DNA from: Pseudomonadota bacterium
GTDB lineage: Bacteria > Desulfobacterota > Syntrophorhabdia > Syntrophorhabdales > Syntrophorhabdaceae
Assembly (NCBI GenBank): GCA_026388315.1
Contig: JAPLKA010000036.1
Location: 1 to 41,429, forward strand
Reading direction: 5' to 3'
Length of the DNA: 41,429 nt
A program made the position numbers and the translations under genes. The notes beneath the pieces were generated by a model. It was not told the origin of the DNA. It was given only the letters and a program-made list of their open reading frames with translations, and ran no database searches. Shown one piece after another: positions 33,620-41,337 of the stretch. The stretch's first letter is position 1. Every line of letters starts with the position of its first letter.

Positions 33620-35386
33620 ATGACCACCACCCAAAAAATCCGATCCCTCCTCGCCCCCGCCGAACGACGTAGCGCGCTGGTGTTGTTGGGCCTCATGGTC
33701 ATTGGCATGGCGCTGGAGACACTTACTGTTGGTCTGGTAGTCCCGGCGATTGTGGTTTTATTGCAGGGCAACCTCACTACAAGCTACCCAGTCATCGCGC
33801 CCGCGCTCGCGGTATTGGGCAACCTCAGCCCGCATGTGCTGATCGTTGGCGGCATACTTACGCTGGCCGGTGCATATTTCATAAAATCACTATTCCTCGT
33901 CTTCCTCGTTTGGTGGCAGATGCGCTTTGCCTTTGGCGTACAGAGGCGGCTTTCGCAGTTACTCTTCACTACATACCTACGACAACCCTACACTTTCCAC
34001 CTGCAGCGCAACTCGGCACTGTTGATTCGCAATGCCACCACCGAAGTTACCGGATTTGCCGCCGTGCTTGTCCAGGCAATACTCTTCCTCACCGAATGCC
34101 TGGTTATGCTTGGCATCGGCAGCCTGCTGCTGGTGGTTGAACCTTTGGGTACTTTAATTGTGTTCCTGGTACTCGGTGGCACCGCCTGGGGCTTTCACCG
34201 TAGCACCAAGAGCCGCATTACCCGGTGGGGCGAGGCGCGTCAGTATCACGAAGGCCTGCGCATCCAGCACCTGCAACAGGGCTTGGGCGGAGCAAAGGAT
34301 GTAAAATTGCTTGGCCGCGAGGGTGATTTTCTGGCGCAATACAGTGTGCACAACGCCCAGAGTGCGCGGGTGGCGCAGTTCCAGTCCGTAATGCTGCATC
34401 TCCCACGCCTGTGGCTGGAACTGCTTGCCGTGGTGGGCATGGCACTCCTTGTGTTGTGCATGTTCGCCCAAGGGCGAGAAATGGACAGCATTGTGCCACT
34501 GCTGGCGCTTTTTTCCGTCGCTGCCTTTCGGCTGATACCTTCGGTGAATCGTATACTGAGCGCGATGTCGCTCCTTCGTTTCAGCCTGCCGATAATCAAT
34601 ACATTGCACGAAGAACTCAAGGTCGCCGCACCCGAACCTGCGGCAAAAAACGCAAATGGTGCCTCGATCTTCCAACAGGAGATCCGCCTCAATGGCATCA
34701 GCTACACCTACCCCGGTGCGTCGGCATCCGCGCTCAATGGCCTGTCCATCACTATCCAAAAAGGAGAATCGGTTGGCTTCATTGGCCCCAGTGGCTCGGG
34801 CAAGAGTACGCTGGTGGATGTCATTCTTGGGCTGCTCACCCCCAGCACCGGGCAGGTGGCAGTGGATGGGCAAGACATTCAGCAAAACCTTCGCTCCTGG
34901 CAAGACCAGATCGGCTATGTGCCGCAGTCGATTTATCTCACTGACGACACGCTTAGGCGCAATGTGGCCTTTGGCCTGTCCAATGAACAGATCGACGATG
35001 CAGCCGTCCGCCATGCTATCCAAGCCGCGCAACTTGAAGAGTTCGTGTCCAATCTGCCTGATAGATTAGAGACCCTTGTCGGTGAGCGCGGCATCAGGCT
35101 CTCGGGCGGTGAACGCCAGCGCATAGGCATCGCCCGGGCGCTCTACCATGACCCAGCTGTGCTGGTGCTGGACGAAGCTACCAGCGCGCTCGACATTGCC
35201 ACCGAAAGCGGAGTGATGAAGGCCGTTACGGCACTACAGGGCATCAAAACCATACTGATCGTGGCGCATCGCCTAAGCACCGTGGAGCACTGTGATCGGC
35301 TGTACCGGCTTCAGGAGGGGGGGGTGGTGGCAGAAGGTGTGACGGCAGAGATGCTCAACATCAAGAAGGTTGCTTCGTCAGCATGA
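33620..35386 (+). CDS. ABC half-transporter, MsbA/PglK-type lipid-linked oligosaccharide flippase
   Basis: A 588-residue half-transporter: six membrane helices within about residues 15-315, then an ATPase domain with Walker A GPSGSGKST (389-397), the Q-loop in YVPQSIYLTDDTLRRN (433-448), signature LSGGERQ (494-500) and Walker B VLVLDEA (514-520). PQSIYLTDDT is a recurring feature of PglK-like flippases. It could flip the completed lipid-linked repeat unit and so replace the destroyed Wzx. The gene is far richer in GC than its flanks, a sign of separate transfer. An ATG at 33598 with AAGGG upstream opens a 24-codon out-of-frame peptide across the start, possibly another joint remnant. Confidence 0.85.
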   Translation: MTTTQKIRSLLAPAERRSALVLLGLMVIGMALETLTVGLVVPAIVVLLQGNLTTSYPVIAPALAVLGNLSPHVLIVGGILTLAGAYFIKSLFLVFLVWWQMRFAFGVQRRLSQLLFTTYLRQPYTFHLQRNSALLIRNATTEVTGFAAVLVQAILFLTECLVMLGIGSLLLVVEPLGTLIVFLVLGGTAWGFHRSTKSRITRWGEARQYHEGLRIQHLQQGLGGAKDVKLLGREGDFLAQYSVHNAQSARVAQFQSVMLHLPRLWLELLAVVGMALLVLCMFAQGREMDSIVPLLALFSVAAFRLIPSVNRILSAMSLLRFSLPIINTLHEELKVAAPEPAAKNANGASIFQQEIRLNGISYTYPGASASALNGLSITIQKGESVGFIGPSGSGKSTLVDVILGLLTPSTGQVAVDGQDIQQNLRSWQDQIGYVPQSIYLTDDTLRRNVAFGLSNEQIDDAAVRHAIQAAQLEEFVSNLPDRLETLVGERGIRLSGGERQRIGIARALYHDPAVLVLDEATSALDIATESGVMKAVTALQGIKTILIVAHRLSTVEHCDRLYRLQEGGVVAEGVTAEMLNIKKVASSA

Positions 35387-35405
35387 CCAATTTCAACTTG
35401 AATCG

Positions 35406-35540
35406 ATGAAAAATCAAAGAATCCTTATCACCGGTGATAGTGGTTTCATATCCGTGATAGTTTTTCGCCCCCTTCATGAGAATCAAGCAACTGATGAAGC
35501 GGTATTTTTGTTTTTCCTGTTTTTGGAAAAGGAAATTTGA
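35406..35540 (+). pseudogene. 5' stub of an NAD-dependent epimerase (SDR)
   Basis: The frame from ATG 35406 begins MKNQRILITGDSGFIS, matching the first strand and cofactor loop of an extended SDR (usually LITGGSGFIGS). The similarity ends after about 16 residues, and the frame runs on to TGA 35538 with unrelated residues. The third loop glycine is also lost. It is 20 bases after the ABC transporter stop and runs into the coiled-coil stub. Confidence 0.6.
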
Positions 35541-35542
35541 CC

Positions 35543-35737
35543 ATGAAAAAAGATCATCTTGAAATATTGCTGGAAGATATTAAAGAGAAGTTTGACCTTG
35601 TCCTTGAGGGCCACGAAGTACTTCACAGGGGGATTCAGGATACCAGGCAGGAGCTTCGTGAAGAGATCGGCTTTGTGAACAATAAGGTTGATACCGTCGA
35701 AAACAACCTCTCGTCAAAGATCGATGCTGCCTTATAA
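35543..35737 (+). pseudogene. N-terminal part of a small coiled-coil protein, probably truncated
   Basis: A 64-residue product, MKKDHLEILLEDIKEKFDLV followed by a heptad-rich GIQDTRQELREEIGFVNNKV, is typical of the start of small hypothetical coiled-coil proteins seen in deltaproteobacteria-like genomes; function unknown. Such proteins are usually longer, and this one stops where neuA sequence begins in another frame. AAGGAA upstream would allow translation. It may be a functional short protein, but its position between two gene fragments favours a remnant. Confidence 0.5.
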
Positions 35738-36008
35738 AACATACAAGGTTATCGACAATGTAACAATGGAATATTTTATACCTTCAAATATTGGATATAT
35801 GTATCGGCAAGCTTTACCAAAAGTATATGAAGAAAACGGTGCAATTTATTTAAACAAGCGTTCATCGCTTCTTCAGGATCAAACATTTTTCCCGGAAGGA
35901 ACACTTGCCTATGTCATGCCACAGGAGCGATCTCTTGATATTGATACACCTTGGGATTTCTATGTTGCGGATTTAGTTTTAAGAAAGCAGGGCCATATAA
36001 AGGAATAA
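35738..36008 (+). pseudogene. neuA: 3' fragment of a CMP-nonulosonate cytidylyltransferase
   Basis: The frame ending at TAA 36006-36008 encodes YMYRQALPKVYEENGAIYLN, then FFPEGTLAYVMPQERSLDID and TPWDFYVADLV. This is the C-terminal third of the NeuA/PtmB family, which activates sialic or legionaminic acids with CTP. The N-terminal nucleotide-binding part (RxxSKxxPxKN region, about 140 residues) is absent. The frame is open back into the coiled-coil stub (an ORF could start at 35688), so the left edge is approximate. neuB follows two bases later, the normal gene order. Confidence 0.75.
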
Positions 36009-36010
36009 AT

Positions 36011-37042
36011 ATGAATTCGATAGCTATTGGGAACCGACGTGTTGGAGATAATTATCCGCCACTCGTGATCGCTGAAATCGGCATTAATCATGAAGGTGAT
36101 ATTCAAAAAGCCATCCAGATGGTTAACGACGCTTATGCGGTCGGATGTGAATGTGTCAAATTTCAATCCCATGTTGTTGAAGATGAAATGATTCCCAATA
36201 GGGTTATTCCCGGAAATACTACTGAAACAATATGGGATATTATGGTTCGCTGCGCACTCTCTGAAGAAGAAGAGTATCGCTTAAAAGAATATGTTGAATC
36301 TAAAGGAATGATATATCTATGCACGCCATTCTCACGTGCAGCGGCTGATCGTTTGGAAAGCATGAATGTTTGTGCTTACAAGATTGGCTCGGGTGAATGC
36401 AACAATTATCCATTGGTAAAACACATCGCTACTTGTGGGAAACCGGTTATTCTAAGCACTGGGATGAATGATATTGCTTCTATCGCACCAGCAGTAGATA
36501 TTCTTCGGACGGCACGTGTTCCATACGCGCTGCTGCATTGTACATCCATGTACCCGACGCCTTATGAAAAAGTACGCCTGAATGCTCTGGTAGAACTTTC
36601 ACGGCAATTTCCAGATGCAGTTACTGGCCTGAGCGATCATTCGATAGGTAACTATACGTGTCTTGCAGCAGTGGCATTAGGGGCACGAATATTGGAAAAA
36701 CATTTTACTTCTGATAAGACATGGCCAGGGCCAGATGTGCCTATTTCAATTGATCCGCTTGGGTTGAAAGAGCTAATAGATGGATCTCGGGCAATTTTTA
36801 TGGCTTTAGGGGGCAGAAAAGATATCTTGCCAGAGGAGCAACCGACGATAAATTTTGCATATGCATGCGTTGTAGCAATTCGAGATATTGCTTCTGGGGA
36901 GGTGCTTACACGTAATAATATATGGATTAAAAGACCTGGCACCGGAGATATTAAAGCGGTAGACTTTGAACATTTACTGGGAAAAGTTGTAAAACATGAT
37001 ATTTCTATCAATACTCAATTGAAGCGGTCAGACATTAAGTAA
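36011..37042 (+). CDS. neuB: nonulosonic acid synthase (NeuB family)
   Basis: A 343-residue enzyme that condenses phosphoenolpyruvate with a ManNAc-type sugar to give a nine-carbon sialic-acid-like sugar. A TIM-barrel domain begins at AEIGINHEGD (21-30), VKFQSH (49-54) and later TGLSDHSIGNYTCLAAVALG and EKHFTSDK. A C-terminal antifreeze-like SAF domain spans about 285-340. ATG 36011 with AAAGGA upstream is chosen; the frame extends further 5' only into the neuA fragment. Whether the product is Neu5Ac or legionaminic acid cannot be fixed; no UDP-sugar 4,6-dehydratase or aminotransferase of the leg/pse pathways is present here. Confidence 0.88.
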   Translation: MNSIAIGNRRVGDNYPPLVIAEIGINHEGDIQKAIQMVNDAYAVGCECVKFQSHVVEDEMIPNRVIPGNTTETIWDIMVRCALSEEEEYRLKEYVESKGMIYLCTPFSRAAADRLESMNVCAYKIGSGECNNYPLVKHIATCGKPVILSTGMNDIASIAPAVDILRTARVPYALLHCTSMYPTPYEKVRLNALVELSRQFPDAVTGLSDHSIGNYTCLAAVALGARILEKHFTSDKTWPGPDVPISIDPLGLKELIDGSRAIFMALGGRKDILPEEQPTINFAYACVVAIRDIASGEVLTRNNIWIKRPGTGDIKAVDFEHLLGKVVKHDISINTQLKRSDIK

Positions 37043-37175
37043 GCTATATTCCTTCTGCCACAACAAAAACATCAACAACCTACTCAACACAACATTCTTT
37101 CTAACGTCTATATTTTAGCTGTTGAAAAAAAGTAGAGTATTCTTTAACACCAAACAGCACATAGGAGAGCATCTA

Positions 37176-38024
37176 ATGAGTACAAAAAAAAATACCAGGA
37201 CAACCCGAGTGATACTACTAACTGGTGATGAAACGCGCCACCAATATTTTCGAAAGGTGATCGGAGGTGATCAGGGTATTGGTGTAATCGCCAGCTACTG
37301 CGAAGGAACAGAAAAAAGTTTAGAAGCCCGAGTTAATTCTGACTCAAGTTCAACAATTACTCTCAAAAGACACGTAGAAGCGAGAAATCAATCTGAGTAT
37401 GATTTTTTTCATAACTCTATACAGGCAATCACCGATCAATCAAATCCAATTAAGATAAAAAAGGGTGATATCAATAGCACCGAAATAATAAATCAAATAA
37501 TTTCTCTTAATCCAGATATTTTAGTTTGTTATGGTGCTTCATTAATAAAAGGTGAGTTGCTCAGACAGTTCAACGGAAGATTTCTTAATGTTCATTTGGG
37601 CTTATCGCCATACTACAGAGGTAGCGGCACAAATGTCTGGCCCCTAATAAACAACGAACCAGAATTTGTTGGAGCAACATTTATGTACATTGACGAAGGA
37701 ATCGACACTGGAGACATCATTCACCAGATAAGAGCAAAATTATATTTAGGTGATGGGCCACACTCAATCGGAAACCGCCTCATCACAGAAATGTGTGAAT
37801 GCTACAAAAAAATTATCAAAAATTTTCCACAGCTCAAAAAAATGACTCAGCCAACCAAACATAATGGAAAACTCTATTATGTTAAAGATTTTACCAGTGA
37901 TGCTTGCGCAAGTATGTATAAAAAAATTTCAGAAGGTCTTGTAGAGAATTACCTCAACAATCTAAGCGAGCGGAACGCCCGAGCACCCATTATTGAGAAT
38001 CCGAAAATTTTAGAGGCAACGTAA
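37176..38024 (+). CDS. formyltransferase-like enzyme (Formyl_trans_N fold)
   Basis: A 282-residue protein with the catalytic triad of 10-formyl-tetrahydrofolate-dependent formyltransferases: Asn138 and His140 in FLNVHLGLSPYYRGSGTN and Asp177 in YIDEGIDTGDII. It lacks the extended methionyl-tRNA-specific C-terminal domain, so it most likely formylates an amino sugar or a biosynthetic intermediate. ATG 37176 is supported by AGGAGAG about 6 bases upstream; an in-frame TTG 37122 is not. The stop overlaps the next ATG (TAATG), so formyltransferase and deacetylase are probably produced together. Confidence 0.82.
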   Translation: MSTKKNTRTTRVILLTGDETRHQYFRKVIGGDQGIGVIASYCEGTEKSLEARVNSDSSSTITLKRHVEARNQSEYDFFHNSIQAITDQSNPIKIKKGDINSTEIINQIISLNPDILVCYGASLIKGELLRQFNGRFLNVHLGLSPYYRGSGTNVWPLINNEPEFVGATFMYIDEGIDTGDIIHQIRAKLYLGDGPHSIGNRLITEMCECYKKIIKNFPQLKKMTQPTKHNGKLYYVKDFTSDACASMYKKISEGLVENYLNNLSERNARAPIIENPKILEAT

Positions 38025-38983
38025 TGAAAGCAGTTATGTACCATTACGTCAGGCGATTCAAGCCGACCCTCCCATACTTCCGTTATTTAGATTTTGAAAA
38101 TTTTTCGAAACAATTGGATTTTTTTCAGAACGAATATAATTTTATTAGCTTAGATGAATATGAGCGGGTGATAAATCAAAAGTTAGAGCCACCTAAAAAT
38201 AAAATTATCCTAACGTTTGATGATGGCCTGATTGACCACTATGAATTTGTTTACCCAGAACTAAAAAAAAGGGGGCTTTGGGGCATTTTTTATGTACCTA
38301 CAATGCCGCTCTCTCTACGAAAGTTTCTTGGAGTACATCTTATACATCTTCTGACTGGCTCAATCGCTGCTGATGTCCTGATTAAACAACTTGATTCAAT
38401 CATTAAAGAGGAAATGATTCCAGATATAAAGATTAAGGAATTCAGGGATGAAACATACACAAATCAAATCAATCCCCCAACAATTGATAGATTCAAAAAG
38501 ACCTTGAACTACTTTATTGACTACAAATACCAAGCTGAAATATTAGATCAGTTCATTGAAATAAATCACATTAATGTTTATGTCGATGACTATTATCTGA
38601 ATGATGAAAAAATTAACGTGATGGCGAGCAATGGAATGGTTATCGGCTCGCACTCCGTGAGTCATCCTGTATTTAGTAAGCTGACATATGACGAGCAAAA
38701 GTCTGAAATATCAAGTTCTTTTCATATTCTTGAACAGATTATCGGGACTTTCAAACTTAAAAGTTTTTGCTTTCCATACGGAGGATTTCACACATTCAAC
38801 AATGACACAATCAATATATTAGAAGAGCAAAATTGTTCGTTTTCGTTTAATGTTGAATCTCGGGATATCACCCAACAGGATGTGAATCATAAAAGACAAT
38901 CATTACCTCGGTATGATTGCAATGAATTTCCATATGGGGCAGTGGAACTCTCCCCGGAAACTGGACAAGGCAATACATTTTGA
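38024..38983 (+). CDS. polysaccharide deacetylase (NodB domain), 3' end rearranged
   Basis: A 319-residue carbohydrate esterase family 4 type protein. TFDDG (64-68) supplies the catalytic and metal-binding Asp, and HSVSH (210-214) the His-x3-His metal site; FCFPYGG follows. No signal peptide is visible, so it likely acts in the cytoplasm, perhaps on a nucleotide- or lipid-linked sugar. The last residues (AVELSPETGQGNTF) overlap a different frame that encodes the tail of another protein, so the native C-terminus was probably replaced at a recombination joint near 38940. Confidence 0.82.
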   Translation: MKAVMYHYVRRFKPTLPYFRYLDFENFSKQLDFFQNEYNFISLDEYERVINQKLEPPKNKIILTFDDGLIDHYEFVYPELKKRGLWGIFYVPTMPLSLRKFLGVHLIHLLTGSIAADVLIKQLDSIIKEEMIPDIKIKEFRDETYTNQINPPTIDRFKKTLNYFIDYKYQAEILDQFIEINHINVYVDDYYLNDEKINVMASNGMVIGSHSVSHPVFSKLTYDEQKSEISSSFHILEQIIGTFKLKSFCFPYGGFHTFNNDTINILEEQNCSFSFNVESRDITQQDVNHKRQSLPRYDCNEFPYGAVELSPETGQGNTF

Positions 38984-39059
38984 GGAACTGTTTGGCAAAA
39001 GAGCTATATCGGATATTGCGCTAAATGAGCAAATTAAATGGAGCCAGGTTGATGAGTAA
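38938..39059 (+). pseudogene. 3' fragment of an unidentified gene, overlapping the deacetylase end
   Basis: In the +1 frame relative to the deacetylase, bases 38938-39059 read GQWNSPRKLDKAIHFEELFG then KRAISDIALNEQIKWSQVDE and TAA. Composition and charge pattern look coding, and the stop overlaps the neuC start, as a genuine upstream neighbour would. I do not recognise the family. It appears to be the tail of a gene formerly upstream of neuC, joined to the deacetylase. Confidence 0.45.
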
Positions 39060-40179
39060 AAAGATCCTATTCTTGACAGGGACACGAGCTGATTTTGGAA
39101 AGTTGAAATCTCTTATTAATGCACTTGAGAGGGAAGAGGGCTTTGAGGCGCATATATTTGTCACAGGCATGCATATGTTTCCGAAGTATGGTACTACAGG
39201 GGGTGAAATAGAAAAGAGTGGATTCAAGAGAATCTATTGCTTTATTAATCAGAAACCGAATGATTCTATGGATGCAATTTTGGCGAATACTATATATGGG
39301 CTTAGCAACTATCTCTCTTTATTAAAGCCGGATTTGGTGGTTGTGCATGGAGATAGGGTAGAAGCTTTAGCTGGCGCGATTGTTTGTGCTCTGAATAATA
39401 TTCTGGTAGCCCATATAGAAGGCGGAGAGATTTCGGGAGCAATCGATGAATCTATTCGACATGCAGTGTCAAAGTTATCACATCTGCATTTTGTTGCAAA
39501 CAACGAAGCAAAGCGAAGATTGGTTCAGATGGGGGAAGCCGAATCAAGAATTTTTGTTATCGGTTCGCCAGATATAGATCTGATGTCGTCCGAAAAACTT
39601 CCGAAGCTCGCTGAAGTAAAGGATTATTATGAGATTCCTTTCAACAAGTATGCTATTCTAATTTATCATCCGGTAACAACAAATTTACATGATGTGTTTG
39701 TAAACATCCAGGAAACTCTGTATGCTGTTCTCGAATCCGGAAGGAATTATATTGTTATTTATCCAAATAATGATACCGGCTCCGATATCATTATTGAGGA
39801 ATATGAGCAGCTTCGTGACAATCCTCGCTTTAGAATATTCCCCTCCATCCGTTTTGAAGCATTCCTCGCTTTGTTAAGGCATTGTGAATTTATTATAGGC
39901 AACTCAAGTGCTGGCATTAGGGAGGCCCCATTTTATGCCGTCCCGACTATTAATATCGGAATGAGGCAGAATGGCCGCTTTGCATGTAAGACTATTCTCA
40001 ATGTAAATCAATCCAAAAGTGAGATTTTAAATGCAATATGGAAAGTTTCAGAAATACCGAGAGTGAAATCTGACCATTTCGGCGACGGTAAAAGTACCGA
40101 ACGATTTATCGACGTTCTGAAGAGTCCAAAGATGTTTGATGAGATAAGCATTCAAAAAAAATTCATTGATAAGGAGTGA
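39052..40179 (+). CDS. neuC: UDP-N-acetylglucosamine 2-epimerase, hydrolysing (NeuC/LegG type)
   Basis: A 375-residue GT-B-like epimerase that releases ManNAc or its derivative for NeuB. TRADFGKL (11-18), VVVHGDRVEALAGA (96-109), HIEGGEISGAIDESIRHAVS (121-140) and the later IGNSSAGIREAP are conserved in this family. ATG 39052 is chosen because the protein then starts MSKKILFLTGTRADFGKL as usual; ATG 39025 would add nine unrelated residues from the preceding fragment. It lies two genes downstream of neuB with the formyltransferase and deacetylase between them. Confidence 0.88.
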   Translation: MSKKILFLTGTRADFGKLKSLINALEREEGFEAHIFVTGMHMFPKYGTTGGEIEKSGFKRIYCFINQKPNDSMDAILANTIYGLSNYLSLLKPDLVVVHGDRVEALAGAIVCALNNILVAHIEGGEISGAIDESIRHAVSKLSHLHFVANNEAKRRLVQMGEAESRIFVIGSPDIDLMSSEKLPKLAEVKDYYEIPFNKYAILIYHPVTTNLHDVFVNIQETLYAVLESGRNYIVIYPNNDTGSDIIIEEYEQLRDNPRFRIFPSIRFEAFLALLRHCEFIIGNSSAGIREAPFYAVPTINIGMRQNGRFACKTILNVNQSKSEILNAIWKVSEIPRVKSDHFGDGKSTERFIDVLKSPKMFDEISIQKKFIDKE

Positions 40180-40182
40180 ACT

Positions 40183-41337
40183 GTGAATAGGCAGTTTTCT
40201 GCACCCACAGTAGTCAATCTGGAGATAACAGATATTTGTAATGAAAAATGTAGGCATTGTTACAATTTCTGGAGGCAGGAGAATGTTCTATCTACATCAT
40301 TGACTAAGGAGAGGATGGATCAGCTTGTTGATATGTTTGTTGACGCCAGAGTTTTTCATGTTGTTTTGAGCGGAGGAGAACCTTTCGCGCGTTTTGATAT
40401 TTTAGAATACGGTTTCAAGAGGCTTATAGACAATAACATAACTATAAGTTGCAATTCGAATTTGACAATGGCGACTGAGGAAAAAATAAAACGGCTGAGA
40501 GATATTGGATTGGATCATATTCTAACAAGTTTGAATTCGTATGATCCTGAATTAAGCGACCATATTGTCAATCATAAAGGGGCGTTCGAGAAAATTGTCA
40601 GTGGGATCAAATTGGCTGTCAAGAACGGCATTAGGGTAAGCGCGAATATGATCGTATCACAGCTTAATAAAAACCATGTGCATAAAACTGGGAAATTGGC
40701 CGCTGAACTGGGGTGTCAGAAGATTTTTGGGACACGGGTAGTTCCTTCAGTTAACGAGAAGAATCCTGCGGAATCTATTTTCAAGCTGACAAAAGAGGAT
40801 GCATTGCATACGCTTGAGCAATTGGTGAAGGTCAAAGAAGAAACCGGTATCATGATCGGCACTCTTGTAAGCTATCCTTTGTGCTTCTTGAGCGATCTTG
40901 AGAAATTCAGGGATTTTGTAGGGAGAGGGTGTCCGGCACAATCCGGCCATATAATGAGCATAAATGCCAATGGAGAGACACATGCGTGTGTTCATCAGGA
41001 AGAGGGATACGGGAATGTATTTGAGTTGGGTATTTTTAAAACATACCAGAATATGCGCGAATGGCATTCAGAGAAATATCTGCATAAAGGGTGCGAGGGA
41101 TGTGAATACATCAATATTTGCAGGTCGGGATGCAGGATGTCTGCGCACAGTTATTTTGCAAAGCATGATGAAAAGGACAATCTGATGGTCAGCAAGACCA
41201 ATTTTGTTAAGCCCTATAGGATTGTGTATGATGAAAGTATTTATGGGAGATTGAATAGAGAGCTCAGATTTACTGTTCCACAAAGACTACGTTTCAGGAA
41301 AGAGAATGGTTTTTATCTTGTTAACATAAGATGGTAG
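40183..41337 (+). CDS. radical SAM protein with SPASM domain
   Basis: A 384-residue iron-sulfur protein. Cys19, Cys23 and Cys26 (CNEKCRHC) bind the radical SAM cluster, with VLSGGEPFARFD (61-72) as the SAM-binding GGE motif. The C-terminal SPASM region carries cysteines at 250, 269, 304, 307, 313 and 317 for auxiliary clusters. GTG 40183 is preceded by AAGGAG and lies three bases after neuC, so the two are co-transcribed. SPASM proteins usually modify peptides, but many lie in glycan loci where they may carry out sugar dehydrogenation or epimerisation. No precursor peptide is visible in the 92 bases that remain. Confidence 0.88.
   Translation: MNRQFSAPTVVNLEITDICNEKCRHCYNFWRQENVLSTSLTKERMDQLVDMFVDARVFHVVLSGGEPFARFDILEYGFKRLIDNNITISCNSNLTMATEEKIKRLRDIGLDHILTSLNSYDPELSDHIVNHKGAFEKIVSGIKLAVKNGIRVSANMIVSQLNKNHVHKTGKLAAELGCQKIFGTRVVPSVNEKNPAESIFKLTKEDALHTLEQLVKVKEETGIMIGTLVSYPLCFLSDLEKFRDFVGRGCPAQSGHIMSINANGETHACVHQEEGYGNVFELGIFKTYQNMREWHSEKYLHKGCEGCEYINICRSGCRMSAHSYFAKHDEKDNLMVSKTNFVKPYRIVYDESIYGRLNRELRFTVPQRLRFRKENGFYLVNIRW

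Noticed and set aside
33544-33777. Minus-strand ORF ending in FHVYRPSTGAERIVLGQQF in the gap before the ABC transporter
   Set aside because: Its first two thirds are antisense to the ABC gene, and the tail matches no family I know; likely chance.
34154-35032. Minus-strand ORF of 292 codons and other long ORFs across the ABC transporter
   Set aside because: They are shadows of a GC-rich gene whose + strand frame has all ABC motifs; the minus products show no domain and are proline/histidine/arginine-rich by codon reflection.
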